DNA from: WQXF01 sp031553615
Lineage (GTDB): Bacteria; Bacillota; Clostridia; Christensenellales; Aristaeellaceae
Assembly: GCA_031553615.1 (NCBI GenBank)
Contig: JAVBLJ010000068.1
Span: 1-30,663 of the forward strand
Length of the DNA: 30,663 nt
Reading direction: 5' to 3'
Made by a program: the position numbers and the translations under genes. The number at the start of each line of letters is the position of its first letter. Within the stretch, counting starts at the first letter, position 1. The notes beneath the pieces are model-generated. The model was not told the DNA's origin and did no database searches. It was given only the letters and a program-made list of their open reading frames with translations. Shown in pieces: positions 1 through 7,470 of the stretch.

Positions 1-93
1 TATCCGGTCGATCTGCGCCAAAAATTCCTTCTTGCTTGTGCTGGCCTGCGCCAGCTCGTCGGTCAGCGCCGACAGCGTTATTTGTTTATTCAT
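1..93 (-). CDS. IS5-type transposase, N-terminal fragment (runs off window)
   Basis: Reading the minus strand from the ATG at 91-93 gives 31 codons that continue past the left edge. The visible start (MNKQITLSALTDELAQ, then KKEFLAQIDRI) resembles from memory the N-terminus of IS5-family DDE transposases, which open with a short helix before the catalytic core. Only this leader is present, so catalytic residues cannot be checked. No good Shine-Dalgarno is visible in front of the ATG. To its right, at about 94-143, the sequence should hold the element's terminal repeat, because a truncated dehydrogenase reading frame begins there. The family call rests on a short stretch and could be wrong in detail; a transposase is more certain than the exact family. 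Confidence 0.6.
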   Translation of the reverse strand, partial: MNKQITLSALTDELAQASTSKKEFLAQIDRI

Positions 94-128
94 AGGTTTA
101 TAATACCATTTTTCTGTGCCGTTGTATT

Positions 129-413
129 GTGCGGTGTCGCCTTAAGTACATTCTCTATAATCCTTGGGCAGTGCAAACGCCAGGGATGATGAACATGTTT
201 TCCAGCCCGTTGATGAGATTTGTCTACAGGGCAATCGGGAAGACGGTCGATGAGGCATCCATACAAATAGCAGATTTGCTTGATAATCTTCCCTCTGCAT
301 CACTATCCGCATATAGAGAAAAGAAAAAGCTTAATCTCGCTTTACCAACCTATGATAAGGAGAAGGCAACGAAGTTACACAATGTAACGACACAATTACT
401 CATGCATGTTTGA
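129..413 (+). pseudogene. Short-chain dehydrogenase/reductase, C-terminal remnant
   Basis: The frame resembles the last third of a short-chain dehydrogenase (SDR): KYILYNPWAVQTPGM matches the usual Asn-Pro-Gly-x-x-x-Thr stretch that follows the nucleotide-binding half. The tail with LSAYREKKK and FDKE/YDKEKATKL is seen in retinol-dehydrogenase-like SDRs. The TGxxxGxG NAD(P) site and the YxxxK catalytic pair are absent because everything upstream is missing. The Gly expected in the NPG motif is Trp here. The frame is open back to 96 and has no ribosome-binding site, so it looks like the 3' end of a gene cut by the IS5-type element on its left. The base composition is AT-richer than the rest of the window. 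It is unlikely to make a functional enzyme. Confidence 0.55.
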
Positions 414-972
414 TCATCACCATCATCCTTGCGTTGTTCAAAAAACGTATTGTTTGTGGACTACGGCATGCTAACCAGGTTCAGCTAGAGCTGTTTAGAA
501 AGCGAAGGGACGGACGATAGACCGTGACGAGGGAAGCGATGGCCTTGTCTAGCAGGCAGCAGGTCTGTATATCTATAACAAGACAACAAATTGATAACCT
601 TGTCCAGGTCGGCTACGAGCGTCCCGTTTTCCATTTTTCATTGCCTGAGGCCGATCAAGATGAAAATACACAATAATTCAAGGGCGGTCGGAAGGCCGTC
701 CTGGTTTTTGCGCTCAACTTTTGTGCCTGTTCGCGTGTCCACAAGCTGGGGTTTTGCACCTTCCAAGTGTCCATCGACAGGGTTCGCACATGGCCAAAAA
801 CCTATAAAAACACGGACTGGCCTAATCTTTTCACGGACTACCTTAATCATTTCACGTACTAGCCCGCCCTGCATGTCCCGGTTTCATCGTGACACGGACT
901 AGCCCGGAATGTCCGAAAAATCAGCTTGTCCCCTTCATAAAAACAATTTGTCACCATTTCCCGAGGACAAGC
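414..972. other. Gene-free stretch with mobile-element debris
   Basis: About 560 bases with no reading frame I can support on either strand. The only frames of any length (minus strand around 874-638 and 640-500) lack ribosome-binding sites and match no family I recognise. The right part carries the 21-bp-phased repeats listed separately and ends near the terminator of the tRNA gene. Composition is AT-richer and more irregular than the flanking genes, as expected of decayed insertions. Confidence 0.5.
811..906. repeat. Phased CACGGACTAGCC-like repeats, possible IS end
   Basis: The motif CACGGACT(A/G)(G/C)CC starts at 811, 832, 853 (CACGTACTAGCCCG) and 893 (CACGGACTAGCCCG). The spacings are 21, 21 and 40 bases, so the copies share one phase of about 20-21 bp. 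The first two units agree over nearly the whole 21 bp. IS21-family elements are known to carry several repeats of about this length inside each end, thought to be transposase-binding sites, and usually finish in CA; the CA after TTTGT at 952-953 would fit. No istA or istB gene is present, so if this reading is right only one end remains. Confidence 0.45.
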
Positions 973-998
973 AAAAAAGCCCGCAACTGCGAGCTTTT
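973..998 (-). terminator. Rho-independent terminator after tRNA-Leu
   Basis: On the minus strand, a 9-bp stem AAAGCTCGC / GCGGGCTTT with a four-base AGTT loop is followed by six T residues. It lies about 40 bases past the 3' end of the tRNA and points the same way. Confidence 0.75.
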
Positions 999-1038
999 CT
1001 GCTTACTGTCTTGAGCTAGCCATACCTAGCTCCTGATT

Positions 1039-1124
1039 TGGTGCCGGTGGTCGGACTCGAACCGACACGGTGTCGCCACCACAGGATTTTGAGTCCAGCA
1101 CGTCTGCCATTCCATCACACCGGC
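1039..1124 (-). tRNA. tRNA-Leu (anticodon CAA)
   Basis: The minus strand folds into a class II tRNA. It has a 7-bp acceptor stem GCCGGTG/CACCGGC and discriminator A, and CCA is encoded in the DNA. A leucine-type D arm follows. The anticodon loop is CTCAAAA, so the anticodon is CAA, reading TTG codons. The long variable arm is GGTG-GCGA-CACC, and the T arm carries GGTTCGAGTCC. The anticodon stem has one T-T mismatch at its second pair. The gene has its own promoter and terminator and separates dnaX from the mobile debris. I looked for a copy of the tRNA 3' end in 1-1038, which would mark an integration site, and saw none. Confidence 0.95.
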
Positions 1125-1136
1125 ACGGCAAAAAAT

Positions 1137-1166
1137 ATTATAGCATGCGATACCGCCCGGGCGCAA
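1137..1166 (-). promoter_or_regulatory. Promoter of tRNA-Leu
   Basis: On the minus strand TTGCGC (1161-1166) and a perfect TATAAT (1137-1142) are separated by 18 bases. The start point would fall about 6 bases before the mature tRNA 5' end. Confidence 0.65.
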
Positions 1167-1236
1167 GAGGGGGAGCGGCATGTCCGCATAAAAAATCGGG
1201 CAAAAGTCGGTTAAATTCAGAAAAAGCTGAGAGTCT

Positions 1237-1258
1237 AAAAAAAGCAACGTGCGCTTTT
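1237..1258 (-). terminator. Weak terminator overlapping the dnaX stop
   Basis: On the minus strand AAAGC / GCTTT with a 7-base loop is followed by a run of T. It begins immediately at the dnaX stop codon. The stem is short, so read-through into the tRNA is possible. Confidence 0.45.
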
Positions 1259-2898
1259 CAGGAATCCTCGTCGAGTATCTCGACGTTTTGACGACCGAAT
1301 AGGTCGAAGAGCTGGGCCTGGACGCGATCCGCCGCTACGACCGCTTGCTTGGTGGGCGCGGCGCTTTCTTCTTCCAGCTTAAGCTCGGCCTGAGCATCGC
1401 CCGCGTCGTGCAGCGCTTGCTCGATGTGTTTGCGGCAGAAGTCCATGCTCAACACCTGCAGGTATACCTTGGCGGCGGGCGGGAAGGATACGCGGTAGAG
1501 GTGCCCCTCGCAGCCTGTGTAGCGGCCCTCGCCCAATTGCGCGTACACGTCGGGGCGCGTCCGCTTCAATGTGGTCATGGCCTGCTGCCATACGTCGGAG
1601 GCCGATGCGCTGGCAGGGGGGAGCTCGGCGGATGCGGCGGCCTTGGGGGCGGGTTCTTTTGGCCCGACGGAGGTCGGGGAGGGCTTTGAATCGGGCGCTG
1701 CTGGCTGTGGGACGGCGGGTGCGACGCTTTTCGGGGCGATGGCTCCGGCACGCACGGCCTCCTCCAACGTGGCGACGCGCTCCAACAGCGCTTCCAGCGA
1801 TTCTCCCTGTTCGGGCTGACAGGCACGGACGGTCGCCATCTCCAGCGCGACACGGGGCTGGCTGGACCACTTCATGTCGGTTTCCGCAGCCAGGTAGGCA
1901 TCCAGCAGCTTGAGCAGCTTGCCGCGGGAGATTTGCCCGGCCTGCACGCGGTAATGGTCGGCATCCTCGGCGGTGATCTCCAGCAAATCCTGCAGGGTAT
2001 CCCCGCAACTCTGCGCCAGCAGCAGCGCGCGCAAATGCTGCGTGACGTCGCGCGCAAACACCACCGGTTCCCGCCCATGGCGCATCAGCGCATCGATGCT
2101 TTGCAGCGCTTCGGCGGCTTGGCCGTCGAGCAGCGATTGGGAGAAACGGAACAGGAAATCGCGGTCGCTGGCGCCCAATACCTCCAGCACCAGCGCTTCA
2201 TCGAGCGAATCGCGGCTGTAGGAGAGGCACATATCTAGTATGGAAAGCGCATCGCGCATGCCGCCTTCGGCAGCGCGGGCGATGCGGGTTAGCGCGGCGG
2301 GCTCGACGTTTGCCCCGGCCTTTTCCGCGGCTTCGCGCAGGCGGCCCACGATCTGCTGCGCCGGAAAGCGGCGGAAATCGTAGCGCTGGCAGCGCGAGAG
2401 TACGGTGGCGGGCAGCTTCTGCGGCTCGGTGGTGGCCAGGATGAACACTGCATGTGCGGGCGGCTCCTCCAGCGTTTTGAGGAGCGCGTTGAATGCGCCG
2501 GTCGAGAGCATGTGAACTTCGTCAATGATGTATACGCGGTACTTGCCGTACTGCGGCGGATACTTGATCTTTTCGCGCAGATCGCGGATTTCGTCCACGC
2601 CATTGTTGGAGGCGGCGTCGATCTCCACGATGTCCAGATTGTTTTCATCCGCGAGGCGAAGGCAGGCGTCGCACTGCCCGCAGATATCGCCGTTTTGCGG
2701 GTTCTGGCAGTTGATGGCCCGCGCAAATACCTTGGCGGTCGAGGTTTTGCCAGTGCCCCGGCTTCCGCAGAACAGGTAGGCGTGGGCGATGCGCCCGCTC
2801 TGCACCTGGTGCCGCAGCGTGGAAATGATCGCTTCCTGCCCCACGAAATCGGAAAAAAGCGCAGGCCGCCACTGACGGTACAGTGCTTGATACGACAT
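1258..2898 (-). CDS. dnaX: DNA polymerase III subunit gamma/tau
   Basis: A 546-residue clamp-loader ATPase that loads the sliding clamp onto primed DNA at the replication fork. Visible features are Walker A GSRGTGKT (45-52), the zinc-binding cysteines C64, C73, C76 and C79, the Walker B box DEVH (126-129), and LSRCQRYDF with the conserved SRC arginine. A Pro/Ala-rich linker of about 60 residues (near 380-440) leads to a C-terminal tau-type domain. The ATG at 2898 is chosen over an in-frame start 24 bases upstream because AGGAGG lies 7 bases before it and MSYQALYRQWRP is the family's normal N-terminus. I see no A-rich slippery site like the one that makes E. coli gamma. In many Firmicutes dnaX is followed by ybaB and recR; here it is followed by a tRNA and mobile debris. 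Confidence 0.97.
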   Translation of the reverse strand: MSYQALYRQWRPALFSDFVGQEAIISTLRHQVQSGRIAHAYLFCGSRGTGKTSTAKVFARAINCQNPQNGDICGQCDACLRLADENNLDIVEIDAASNNGVDEIRDLREKIKYPPQYGKYRVYIIDEVHMLSTGAFNALLKTLEEPPAHAVFILATTEPQKLPATVLSRCQRYDFRRFPAQQIVGRLREAAEKAGANVEPAALTRIARAAEGGMRDALSILDMCLSYSRDSLDEALVLEVLGASDRDFLFRFSQSLLDGQAAEALQSIDALMRHGREPVVFARDVTQHLRALLLAQSCGDTLQDLLEITAEDADHYRVQAGQISRGKLLKLLDAYLAAETDMKWSSQPRVALEMATVRACQPEQGESLEALLERVATLEEAVRAGAIAPKSVAPAVPQPAAPDSKPSPTSVGPKEPAPKAAASAELPPASASASDVWQQAMTTLKRTRPDVYAQLGEGRYTGCEGHLYRVSFPPAAKVYLQVLSMDFCRKHIEQALHDAGDAQAELKLEEESAAPTKQAVVAADRVQAQLFDLFGRQNVEILDEDS

Positions 2899-2956
2899 AA
2901 TTCTGCCTCCTATCCACCGCACCTTGCGGGATGCCGACTGCTTTACAATCTCTTTT

Positions 2957-2985
2957 ATTATCCCTTATCCCTGCGGTGCATGCAA
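2957..2985 (-). promoter_or_regulatory. Likely dnaX promoter
   Basis: On the minus strand TTGCAT (2980-2985) and GATAAT (2957-2962) are separated by 17 bases, leaving a leader of about 50 bases before the dnaX start. The -35 is poor and the -10 is 5/6. Confidence 0.4.
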
Positions 2986-3049
2986 GCATTAATTTAGAAG
3001 AAAGATTTGAGAGAAAGCATACGGACGAGGCTTGCCAAAGAGGCCCATC

Positions 3050-3089
3050 AATGAGGTTTCTCAGAGGTTTTTCAGAGGATTTTCAGCGA
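3050..3089 (+). promoter_or_regulatory. Tandem 7-mers at 11-bp spacing (response-regulator-type site)
   Basis: TCAGAGG starts at 3061 and 3072 and TCAGCGA at 3083, with T-rich 4-base spacers TTTT and ATTT. A weaker unit AATGAGG sits in phase at 3050. Seven-base direct repeats every 11 bp (one helical turn) are the usual binding pattern of OmpR/PhoB-family response regulators. The array ends 20 bases upstream of the -35 box of the exporter operon, a position suited to activation. No regulator gene is visible nearby, so the partner is unknown. Confidence 0.45.
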
Positions 3090-3109
3090 CACACCGCTTC
3101 TGGCAGCGC

Positions 3110-3138
3110 TTGACAAACTATTCAAATTGTATTATTGT
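3110..3138 (+). promoter_or_regulatory. Sigma-A promoter of the MacAB-like operon
   Basis: A perfect TTGACA (3110-3115) lies 17 bases before TATTGT (3133-3138), a 4/6 match to the -10. The weak -10 beside a perfect -35 and the phased repeats upstream suggest an activator-dependent promoter. The leader would be about 150 bases. Confidence 0.55.
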
Positions 3139-3214
3139 TCTATTGCCCTAGTACAATGTGCTGGGGGGTGGGGAATGCGCCCGGCACAAAAGCCTCGTCC
3201 CATCCGCCAGAATG

Positions 3215-3223
3215 TGGTATACT
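3215..3223 (+). promoter_or_regulatory. Possible second promoter, extended -10
   Basis: TGG-TATACT forms an extended -10 element (TATACT at 3218-3223) about 75 bases before the start codon. No -35 box is visible at the right distance, so this is weaker than the upstream promoter. Confidence 0.3.
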
Positions 3224-3296
3224 AAGCAGCGCTCGCGGTTTGACAAAATCGGTGCGCAAACCGTTCCTCAAATTCATTTCGTTGGAGGTTCTCGTT

Positions 3297-4910
3297 ATGA
3301 AGAAATCGGTCAAGGTACTCTTGATTGTGCTGGCGGTGGTGGTGGCCTTGGCCGTGGCCGGCTACTTGTTCATGAATCGGAGCAAGCCGGTGACTGTTGC
3401 TTCGCTCGATCTGGATACTGCGTCCGTGCAGCGCGGCAATATCCAGATGACCGTGCACGGCACTGGCATGATCGAGGTCGATGTCACCCAGGACGTGTAC
3501 AGCCGCGTCTCCGGCCATGCCCTCACCATCCACAAGGAGGATGGCGACTACGTGGAGGAGGGGGAGCTGATTGCGACCCTCGAAAACGAGCAGCTGGCGG
3601 AGAGCCTGCGCTCGCTTAGCGACGATCTGTACGTGCGTGAGCTGGAGCTTTCGGCCTCGCGCATGGGCCGTTCGACCACCGCGATCAACGCGCCCTTGGC
3701 CGGCCGCGTGAAGCTGCTTCGGGCGCGCAAGGGCGACGACATGGCCGCCGTGCAGAAGCAGTATGGCGCGCTGGCCGTGATCTCCAGCGATGGGCGGATG
3801 CGGGTGACCCTGCCCATCCCCGAGGGCTACGTAGTACCCCCGCTGCCCCAAGAGGTGAAGGTTCATGCCGACGGCCAGGTGGAGACCGGCTATCTGCTCT
3901 CCGCCGACGCGGATCAGTTGACCGTGATCATCGATAACGATGAGTACACCGTGGGCGAGCCGGCCACCGTGAACGATGGCGCGGGCACGGAGCTGGGCCG
4001 CGGCGAGCTGGTGATCAACAAGCCGGTGGTGGTGGCCGGTGTTTCCGGCAAGATCAAGACCGTCGAGGTGAAGGAGAACGACGAGGTTCGTGCCTCCGAT
4101 CGCCTGTTTACCCTGGAGAGCGATTCCCTGACCGTGGACGTGGAGAAGCAGCTGCTCTCGCGGGATCAGCTGCAGCGCCAGGTCGAGGATACGCGCAGGG
4201 ATATTTCCCGGCTGGAGATTCGTTCGCCCATCTCGGGCGTAGTCGCGGCGCTCGCGCTGCGCGAAGGCGCGGCCGTGCAGGACGGCATGCAGATTTGCAC
4301 CGTGATTCAAACCGACCGCGCCAAGGTGCGCTTGGCGGTGGACGAGCTGGACATCGCGGCGGTGTTTCCCGGGCAACCCGCGCTGTTGAAGGTCGATGCC
4401 ATTCCCGGCAAGAGCTACGAGGCCAGCGTGGACCGCGTGCTACCCGTTGGAACGCGCACCGGCGATATTACGACCTACGACGTGGTGCTCTACCTGGATG
4501 CCCAGGACAACATGCTGCCCTACATGTCGATTTCCGGCGACATCATGGTGGCTTCGGCGCAGAGCACGCTGCTGATTCCGGTGGCGGCGCTGCAGGTGGT
4601 GGGCGAGGATAAGTACGTGATGCTTGCCCCGACCGATGCCGATCTGGCCGGGGTGACCGCCAAGCGGAGCGGCATGAACGCCGGATTCATGATGATGACC
4701 GGCCAGGGAGCCAACAGCGACGTGACCCTGTTGCAAAGCGTCGCGCCGCAGCTGATGCGCCGCGTGGAGGTGGGCATGGCCTCCGGCGAATACGTGCAGG
4801 TGCTTTCCGGCTTGGCCGAGGGCGAGCAGGTCGTAGTGCCGCGCAGCGGATCCAACCTGCTGGGCTTGATGATGCGCAACCAGCAGCGCGTGGGAGGTGG
4901 CCTGCAGTGA
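3297..4910 (+). CDS. MacA-like periplasmic-adaptor-type (HlyD family) exporter subunit
   Basis: A 537-residue membrane-fusion-type subunit of a MacAB/YknXYZ-like exporter. One N-terminal membrane helix (about 7-26) anchors it, with the rest outside. Two lipoyl-like halves follow: the first around SRVSGHALTIHKEDGDYVEEGE, the second near IRSPISGVVAALALREGAAVQDG. A helical hairpin (QLQRQVEDTRRDISRLE) and a beta-barrel/membrane-proximal region end in GLAEGEQVVVP. The ATG at 3297 has GGAGG 8 bases upstream; the longer in-frame extension has no such site. It is the first gene of a three-gene operon and overlaps the ATPase start by three bases. In Bacillus subtilis the related YknX works with YknYZ against a toxic peptide; a similar export or self-protection role here is inference. 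Confidence 0.88.
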   Translation: MKKSVKVLLIVLAVVVALAVAGYLFMNRSKPVTVASLDLDTASVQRGNIQMTVHGTGMIEVDVTQDVYSRVSGHALTIHKEDGDYVEEGELIATLENEQLAESLRSLSDDLYVRELELSASRMGRSTTAINAPLAGRVKLLRARKGDDMAAVQKQYGALAVISSDGRMRVTLPIPEGYVVPPLPQEVKVHADGQVETGYLLSADADQLTVIIDNDEYTVGEPATVNDGAGTELGRGELVINKPVVVAGVSGKIKTVEVKENDEVRASDRLFTLESDSLTVDVEKQLLSRDQLQRQVEDTRRDISRLEIRSPISGVVAALALREGAAVQDGMQICTVIQTDRAKVRLAVDELDIAAVFPGQPALLKVDAIPGKSYEASVDRVLPVGTRTGDITTYDVVLYLDAQDNMLPYMSISGDIMVASAQSTLLIPVAALQVVGEDKYVMLAPTDADLAGVTAKRSGMNAGFMMMTGQGANSDVTLLQSVAPQLMRRVEVGMASGEYVQVLSGLAEGEQVVVPRSGSNLLGLMMRNQQRVGGGLQ

Positions 4911-5596
4911 TCGAGCTCGAGCGCATCTGCAAGCGCTACCGGATGGGCAGCGAGATCGTCACCGCGCTAGACGAGGTTTCGCTCAGCATCGACGACCATG
5001 AGTATGTGGCCATCATCGGCCCCTCGGGCAGCGGGAAATCCACGCTGATGAACATCATCGGCTGCCTGGACAACGCTGACAGCGGCGCGTATCGCTTGGA
5101 TGGCCTGGACATCACCCGCTACACTGCCCGTCAGCTGGCGACCATCCGCAACCGGAAGATCGGCTTCATATTCCAGCAATTCAATCTGCTGCAGAAGCTC
5201 AGCGCCTACGAGAACGTGGAGCTTCCGCTCATCTACCAGGGGATGGGCATGGGGGAGCGCAAGGCGCGCGTCACCGGCGCCATGGAGCGCGTGGGTCTGG
5301 GCGACCGCACGCGCCATCGCCCCAACCAGCTCTCGGGCGGACAGCAGCAGCGCGTGGCCATTGCCCGCGCGCTGGTCACCAATCCCGCGCTCATATTGGC
5401 CGATGAACCCACCGGCAACCTCGATTCCAAGACCAGCGTGGAGATCATGGCCATGCTGCGCCAGCTGCATGAGGCGGGCAACAGCATACTGCTCATTACG
5501 CACGATCCCAGCGTGGCGGCCCAGGCCCCGCGCCGGGTGCGCATTGCGGATGGCTGCCTCACCGAGGAAACCTCGTCGCCGGAGGTGCACGCATGA
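4907..5596 (+). CDS. MacB/LolD-type ABC transporter ATPase
   Basis: A 229-residue stand-alone nucleotide-binding subunit that should power the neighbouring FtsX-like permease. It has Walker A GPSGSGKST (38-46), a Q-loop at FIFQQFNLL, signature LSGGQ (142-146), Walker B ALILADE (161-167) and an H-loop in LLITHDPSV. The start is GTG at 4907, overlapping the previous stop, with GGGAGGTGG just upstream; its own stop overlaps the next ATG as ATGA. Length and motifs are those of the MacB/LolD/YknY group. All catalytic residues are intact. Confidence 0.95.
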   Translation: MIELERICKRYRMGSEIVTALDEVSLSIDDHEYVAIIGPSGSGKSTLMNIIGCLDNADSGAYRLDGLDITRYTARQLATIRNRKIGFIFQQFNLLQKLSAYENVELPLIYQGMGMGERKARVTGAMERVGLGDRTRHRPNQLSGGQQQRVAIARALVTNPALILADEPTGNLDSKTSVEIMAMLRQLHEAGNSILLITHDPSVAAQAPRRVRIADGCLTEETSSPEVHA

Positions 5597-6762
5597 CGAT
5601 ACTGCAATCCATCAAGATGGCGCTGGCCGCCATCAATTCCAACAAGATGCGCTCTTTCCTGACCGTGCTGGGCGTGATCATCGGCGTGATCGCCGTGGTG
5701 GTGCTCACCTCGCTGGGCCAGGGCGCGCTCGACCAGGTTTCCGGGCAGATTCAGGACATGGGAACCAACATGCTGATGGTGAACGTGAGCACCACGCGCT
5801 ATACCGGCATCGATGCGGAGACGCTGCACTCGCTGGTGGGTCAGGATGGAATCACCGCCGTCACCGCCTCGGTGGCGGGGCGGCTGACCGCCAAGGCAGG
5901 CACCGAGACCTTTGCCTGCCGCATCGAGGGCGTGGAGCCTGCATTCTTCGCCATCCGCAAGATGGTGGTCGAGCAGGGCCGTCAGCTTACCGCTGCCGAC
6001 GAGGAGAACCGCTCGCCCGTGGCTGTGCTGGGTGTGAGCGTGGCCGATGAGCTGTTCGGGCATCGCAACGTAGTCGGCAACACCATCCACGCGGGCGGCT
6101 ATGAGCTGACCATCGTGGGCCTGCTAGAGGAGCAGGGCACCAGCATGATGGGCTCCGAGGATGAGCGCATCGTGCTGCCTTTCTCGTTGGCGCAGCGCAT
6201 CCTCAAGCAAAAGACGATCGACACCTTCTACGTATCCACCGAATCCGAGGATGTGATCGATCAGGCCGAGCAGGCGCTTCATCGCTTCATGAAGGCGCGC
6301 ACCACCGAGGATCGCGACTACATGGTGATCAACCAATCGAGCATACTCGATATTTTTAACACCACCACCGCCACGCTGACGCTGATGCTGGGCGGCATCG
6401 CGGGCATCGCCCTGCTGGTGGGCGGTATCGGCATCATGAACATCATGCTGGTATCGGTTACGGAGCGCACGCGCGAGATTGGCATCCGCAAGGCCATCGG
6501 CGCGCAGCGCAGCGCGATATTGCTGCAGTTCCTGGTTGAAGCCGTGGTGCTTTCGCTGGTAGGCGGTCTGCTGGGCGTGGGTCTTTCGTACCTGATCCTG
6601 CTGGTGCTGCGCGGGCTCATCGGCATGCCGGGTCTTACGGTCTCCATCGGAAGCCTGCAGCTTGCGCTTTCGTTCTCCATCATTATCGGCATCGTATTCG
6701 GCATCTACCCGGCCAACAAGGCCAGCCAGCTCAAGCCCATCGACGCGCTGCGGTACGAATAA
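5593..6762 (+). CDS. MacB/FtsX-type ABC permease (YknZ-like)
   Basis: A 389-residue permease with the MacB layout. There is one N-terminal helix (about 20-42, around FLTVLGVIIGVIAVVVL), then a large extracellular MacB_PCD-type domain (about 45-265) and a C-terminal FtsX domain with three helices near 270-300, 315-345 and 350-380. The loop with TERTREIGIRKAIGA after the second helix is the conserved coupling region of this family. GGAGG lies 7 bases before the ATG, which overlaps the ATPase stop. Unlike E. coli MacB, the ATPase is a separate gene, as in B. subtilis YknYZ. It ends the operon, which is closed by a terminator. The substrate cannot be read from the sequence. Confidence 0.93.
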   Translation: MTILQSIKMALAAINSNKMRSFLTVLGVIIGVIAVVVLTSLGQGALDQVSGQIQDMGTNMLMVNVSTTRYTGIDAETLHSLVGQDGITAVTASVAGRLTAKAGTETFACRIEGVEPAFFAIRKMVVEQGRQLTAADEENRSPVAVLGVSVADELFGHRNVVGNTIHAGGYELTIVGLLEEQGTSMMGSEDERIVLPFSLAQRILKQKTIDTFYVSTESEDVIDQAEQALHRFMKARTTEDRDYMVINQSSILDIFNTTTATLTLMLGGIAGIALLVGGIGIMNIMLVSVTERTREIGIRKAIGAQRSAILLQFLVEAVVLSLVGGLLGVGLSYLILLVLRGLIGMPGLTVSIGSLQLALSFSIIIGIVFGIYPANKASQLKPIDALRYE

Positions 6763-6782
6763 TCCAACGCATACGTTCATGC

Positions 6783-6813
6783 AAAAAGCTCTCGCTCACG
6801 CGGGAGTTTTTTT
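6783..6813 (+). terminator. Terminator of the MacAB-like operon
   Basis: The stem CTCTCGC / GCGGGAG has a TCAC loop (one T-G pair) and is preceded by A5 and followed by T7. It lies 20 bases after the permease stop. Confidence 0.88.
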
Positions 6814-6874
6814 GCTGCATTCATAGGTTTTCAGGGCGTGGCGGGTGTGCTACCATAAAGCTGTTTATTTAGGG

Positions 6875-6900
6875 TGTAACCTTTGCGATGTTTCGCGCGA
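6875..6900 (+). promoter_or_regulatory. Possible ECF-type promoter of the sigma cassette
   Basis: TGTAACCTTT at 6875-6884 resembles the -35 element of ECF sigma promoters, in which an AAC core is typical. A CGCGA about 16 bases on could serve as the -10. Since the first gene encodes an ECF sigma factor, autoregulation is plausible. The -10 match is weak and no better sigma-A promoter is visible here. Confidence 0.35.
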
Positions 6901-6927
6901 AGGGTGATGGAGGGGAGGTGAGCGCGC

Positions 6928-7470
6928 GTGGAGCAACAATGGCTGGAAGTCTTTCTAGGGGGCGACCAGCAGGCATTTGAGGAGCTCGTACTCCTCTACC
7001 GCAAACCGGCGGTGCTCTTCGCCCTGCGGCTCACCCACGACCTTTCCGCCGCGGAGGATGCCGTGCAGGAGGCGTTCGCCTGGCTGCTGATGTACCGGCA
7101 CCGGATTCGCGCCGAGAAGGGCCTCAAACCGCTGCTGTACACGCTGGTGCGCAGGCGATGCATGGATTGGTTCCGCCTCTGGCGCCGCTGGGCTCCGCTG
7201 GAGGAGCGGGCAGAGGCCGCCGAGTACGCTGCCGACGCGGCCTTCGCTCAGGAGGCCAAGCGCACACTGCACGAGGCGCTGAGCGCGCTGCGCCCGGAGG
7301 ATGCCCGCGTGATCCACCTGCTGGATATCGAAGGGTTTACGCAGGCCGAGGCGGCCGCCATCTTGGGCAGGAGCGTGGGGGCCGTAAAGGTTGCGCACCA
7401 TCGGGCCAAGGAGCGGCTCAAGGAACGGTTGAGCAAGGAACGACTGGGCAAGGAGGAGAGTAGGCCATGA
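6928..7470 (+). CDS. ECF-type RNA polymerase sigma factor
   Basis: A 180-residue sigma-70 family protein of the extracytoplasmic-function size class. Region 2 covers about 10-85, with LYRKPAVLFALRLTHD, the EDAVQEAF helix and the promoter-melting stretch ending at RRRCMDWFRL. After a short linker, region 4 (about 110-170) carries LRPEDARVIHLLDIEGF and the helix-turn-helix FTQAEAAAILGRSVGAVK. Translation starts at GTG 6928 behind GGGGAGGTG. The stop overlaps the next ATG as ATGA, so the downstream small membrane protein is translationally coupled, as sigma/anti-sigma pairs often are. It probably directs transcription of its own cassette and perhaps the upstream exporter. Confidence 0.93.
   Translation: MEQQWLEVFLGGDQQAFEELVLLYRKPAVLFALRLTHDLSAAEDAVQEAFAWLLMYRHRIRAEKGLKPLLYTLVRRRCMDWFRLWRRWAPLEERAEAAEYAADAAFAQEAKRTLHEALSALRPEDARVIHLLDIEGFTQAEAAAILGRSVGAVKVAHHRAKERLKERLSKERLGKEESRP

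Noticed and set aside
500..640. Short minus-strand frame of about 47 codons starting near 634
   Set aside because: No ribosome-binding site and no recognisable family in a decayed region.
1..1038. Integration site made by duplication of the tRNA-Leu 3' end
   Set aside because: No second copy of the tRNA 3' end was found in the adjoining debris.
1258..2898. Programmed frameshift in dnaX giving a short gamma form
   Set aside because: No A6-type slippery run in the coding strand near the domain border.
2899..3049. Searched for the SRP RNA gene often found near dnaX
   Set aside because: No GGTCC...GGAAGCAGC-type apical sequence is visible on either strand.
3222..4376. Long reverse-strand frame opposite the MacA-like gene
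   Set aside because: His/Gly/Arg-rich product, no ribosome site, exactly antisense to a gene with clear motifs; a by-product of GC-rich codon use.
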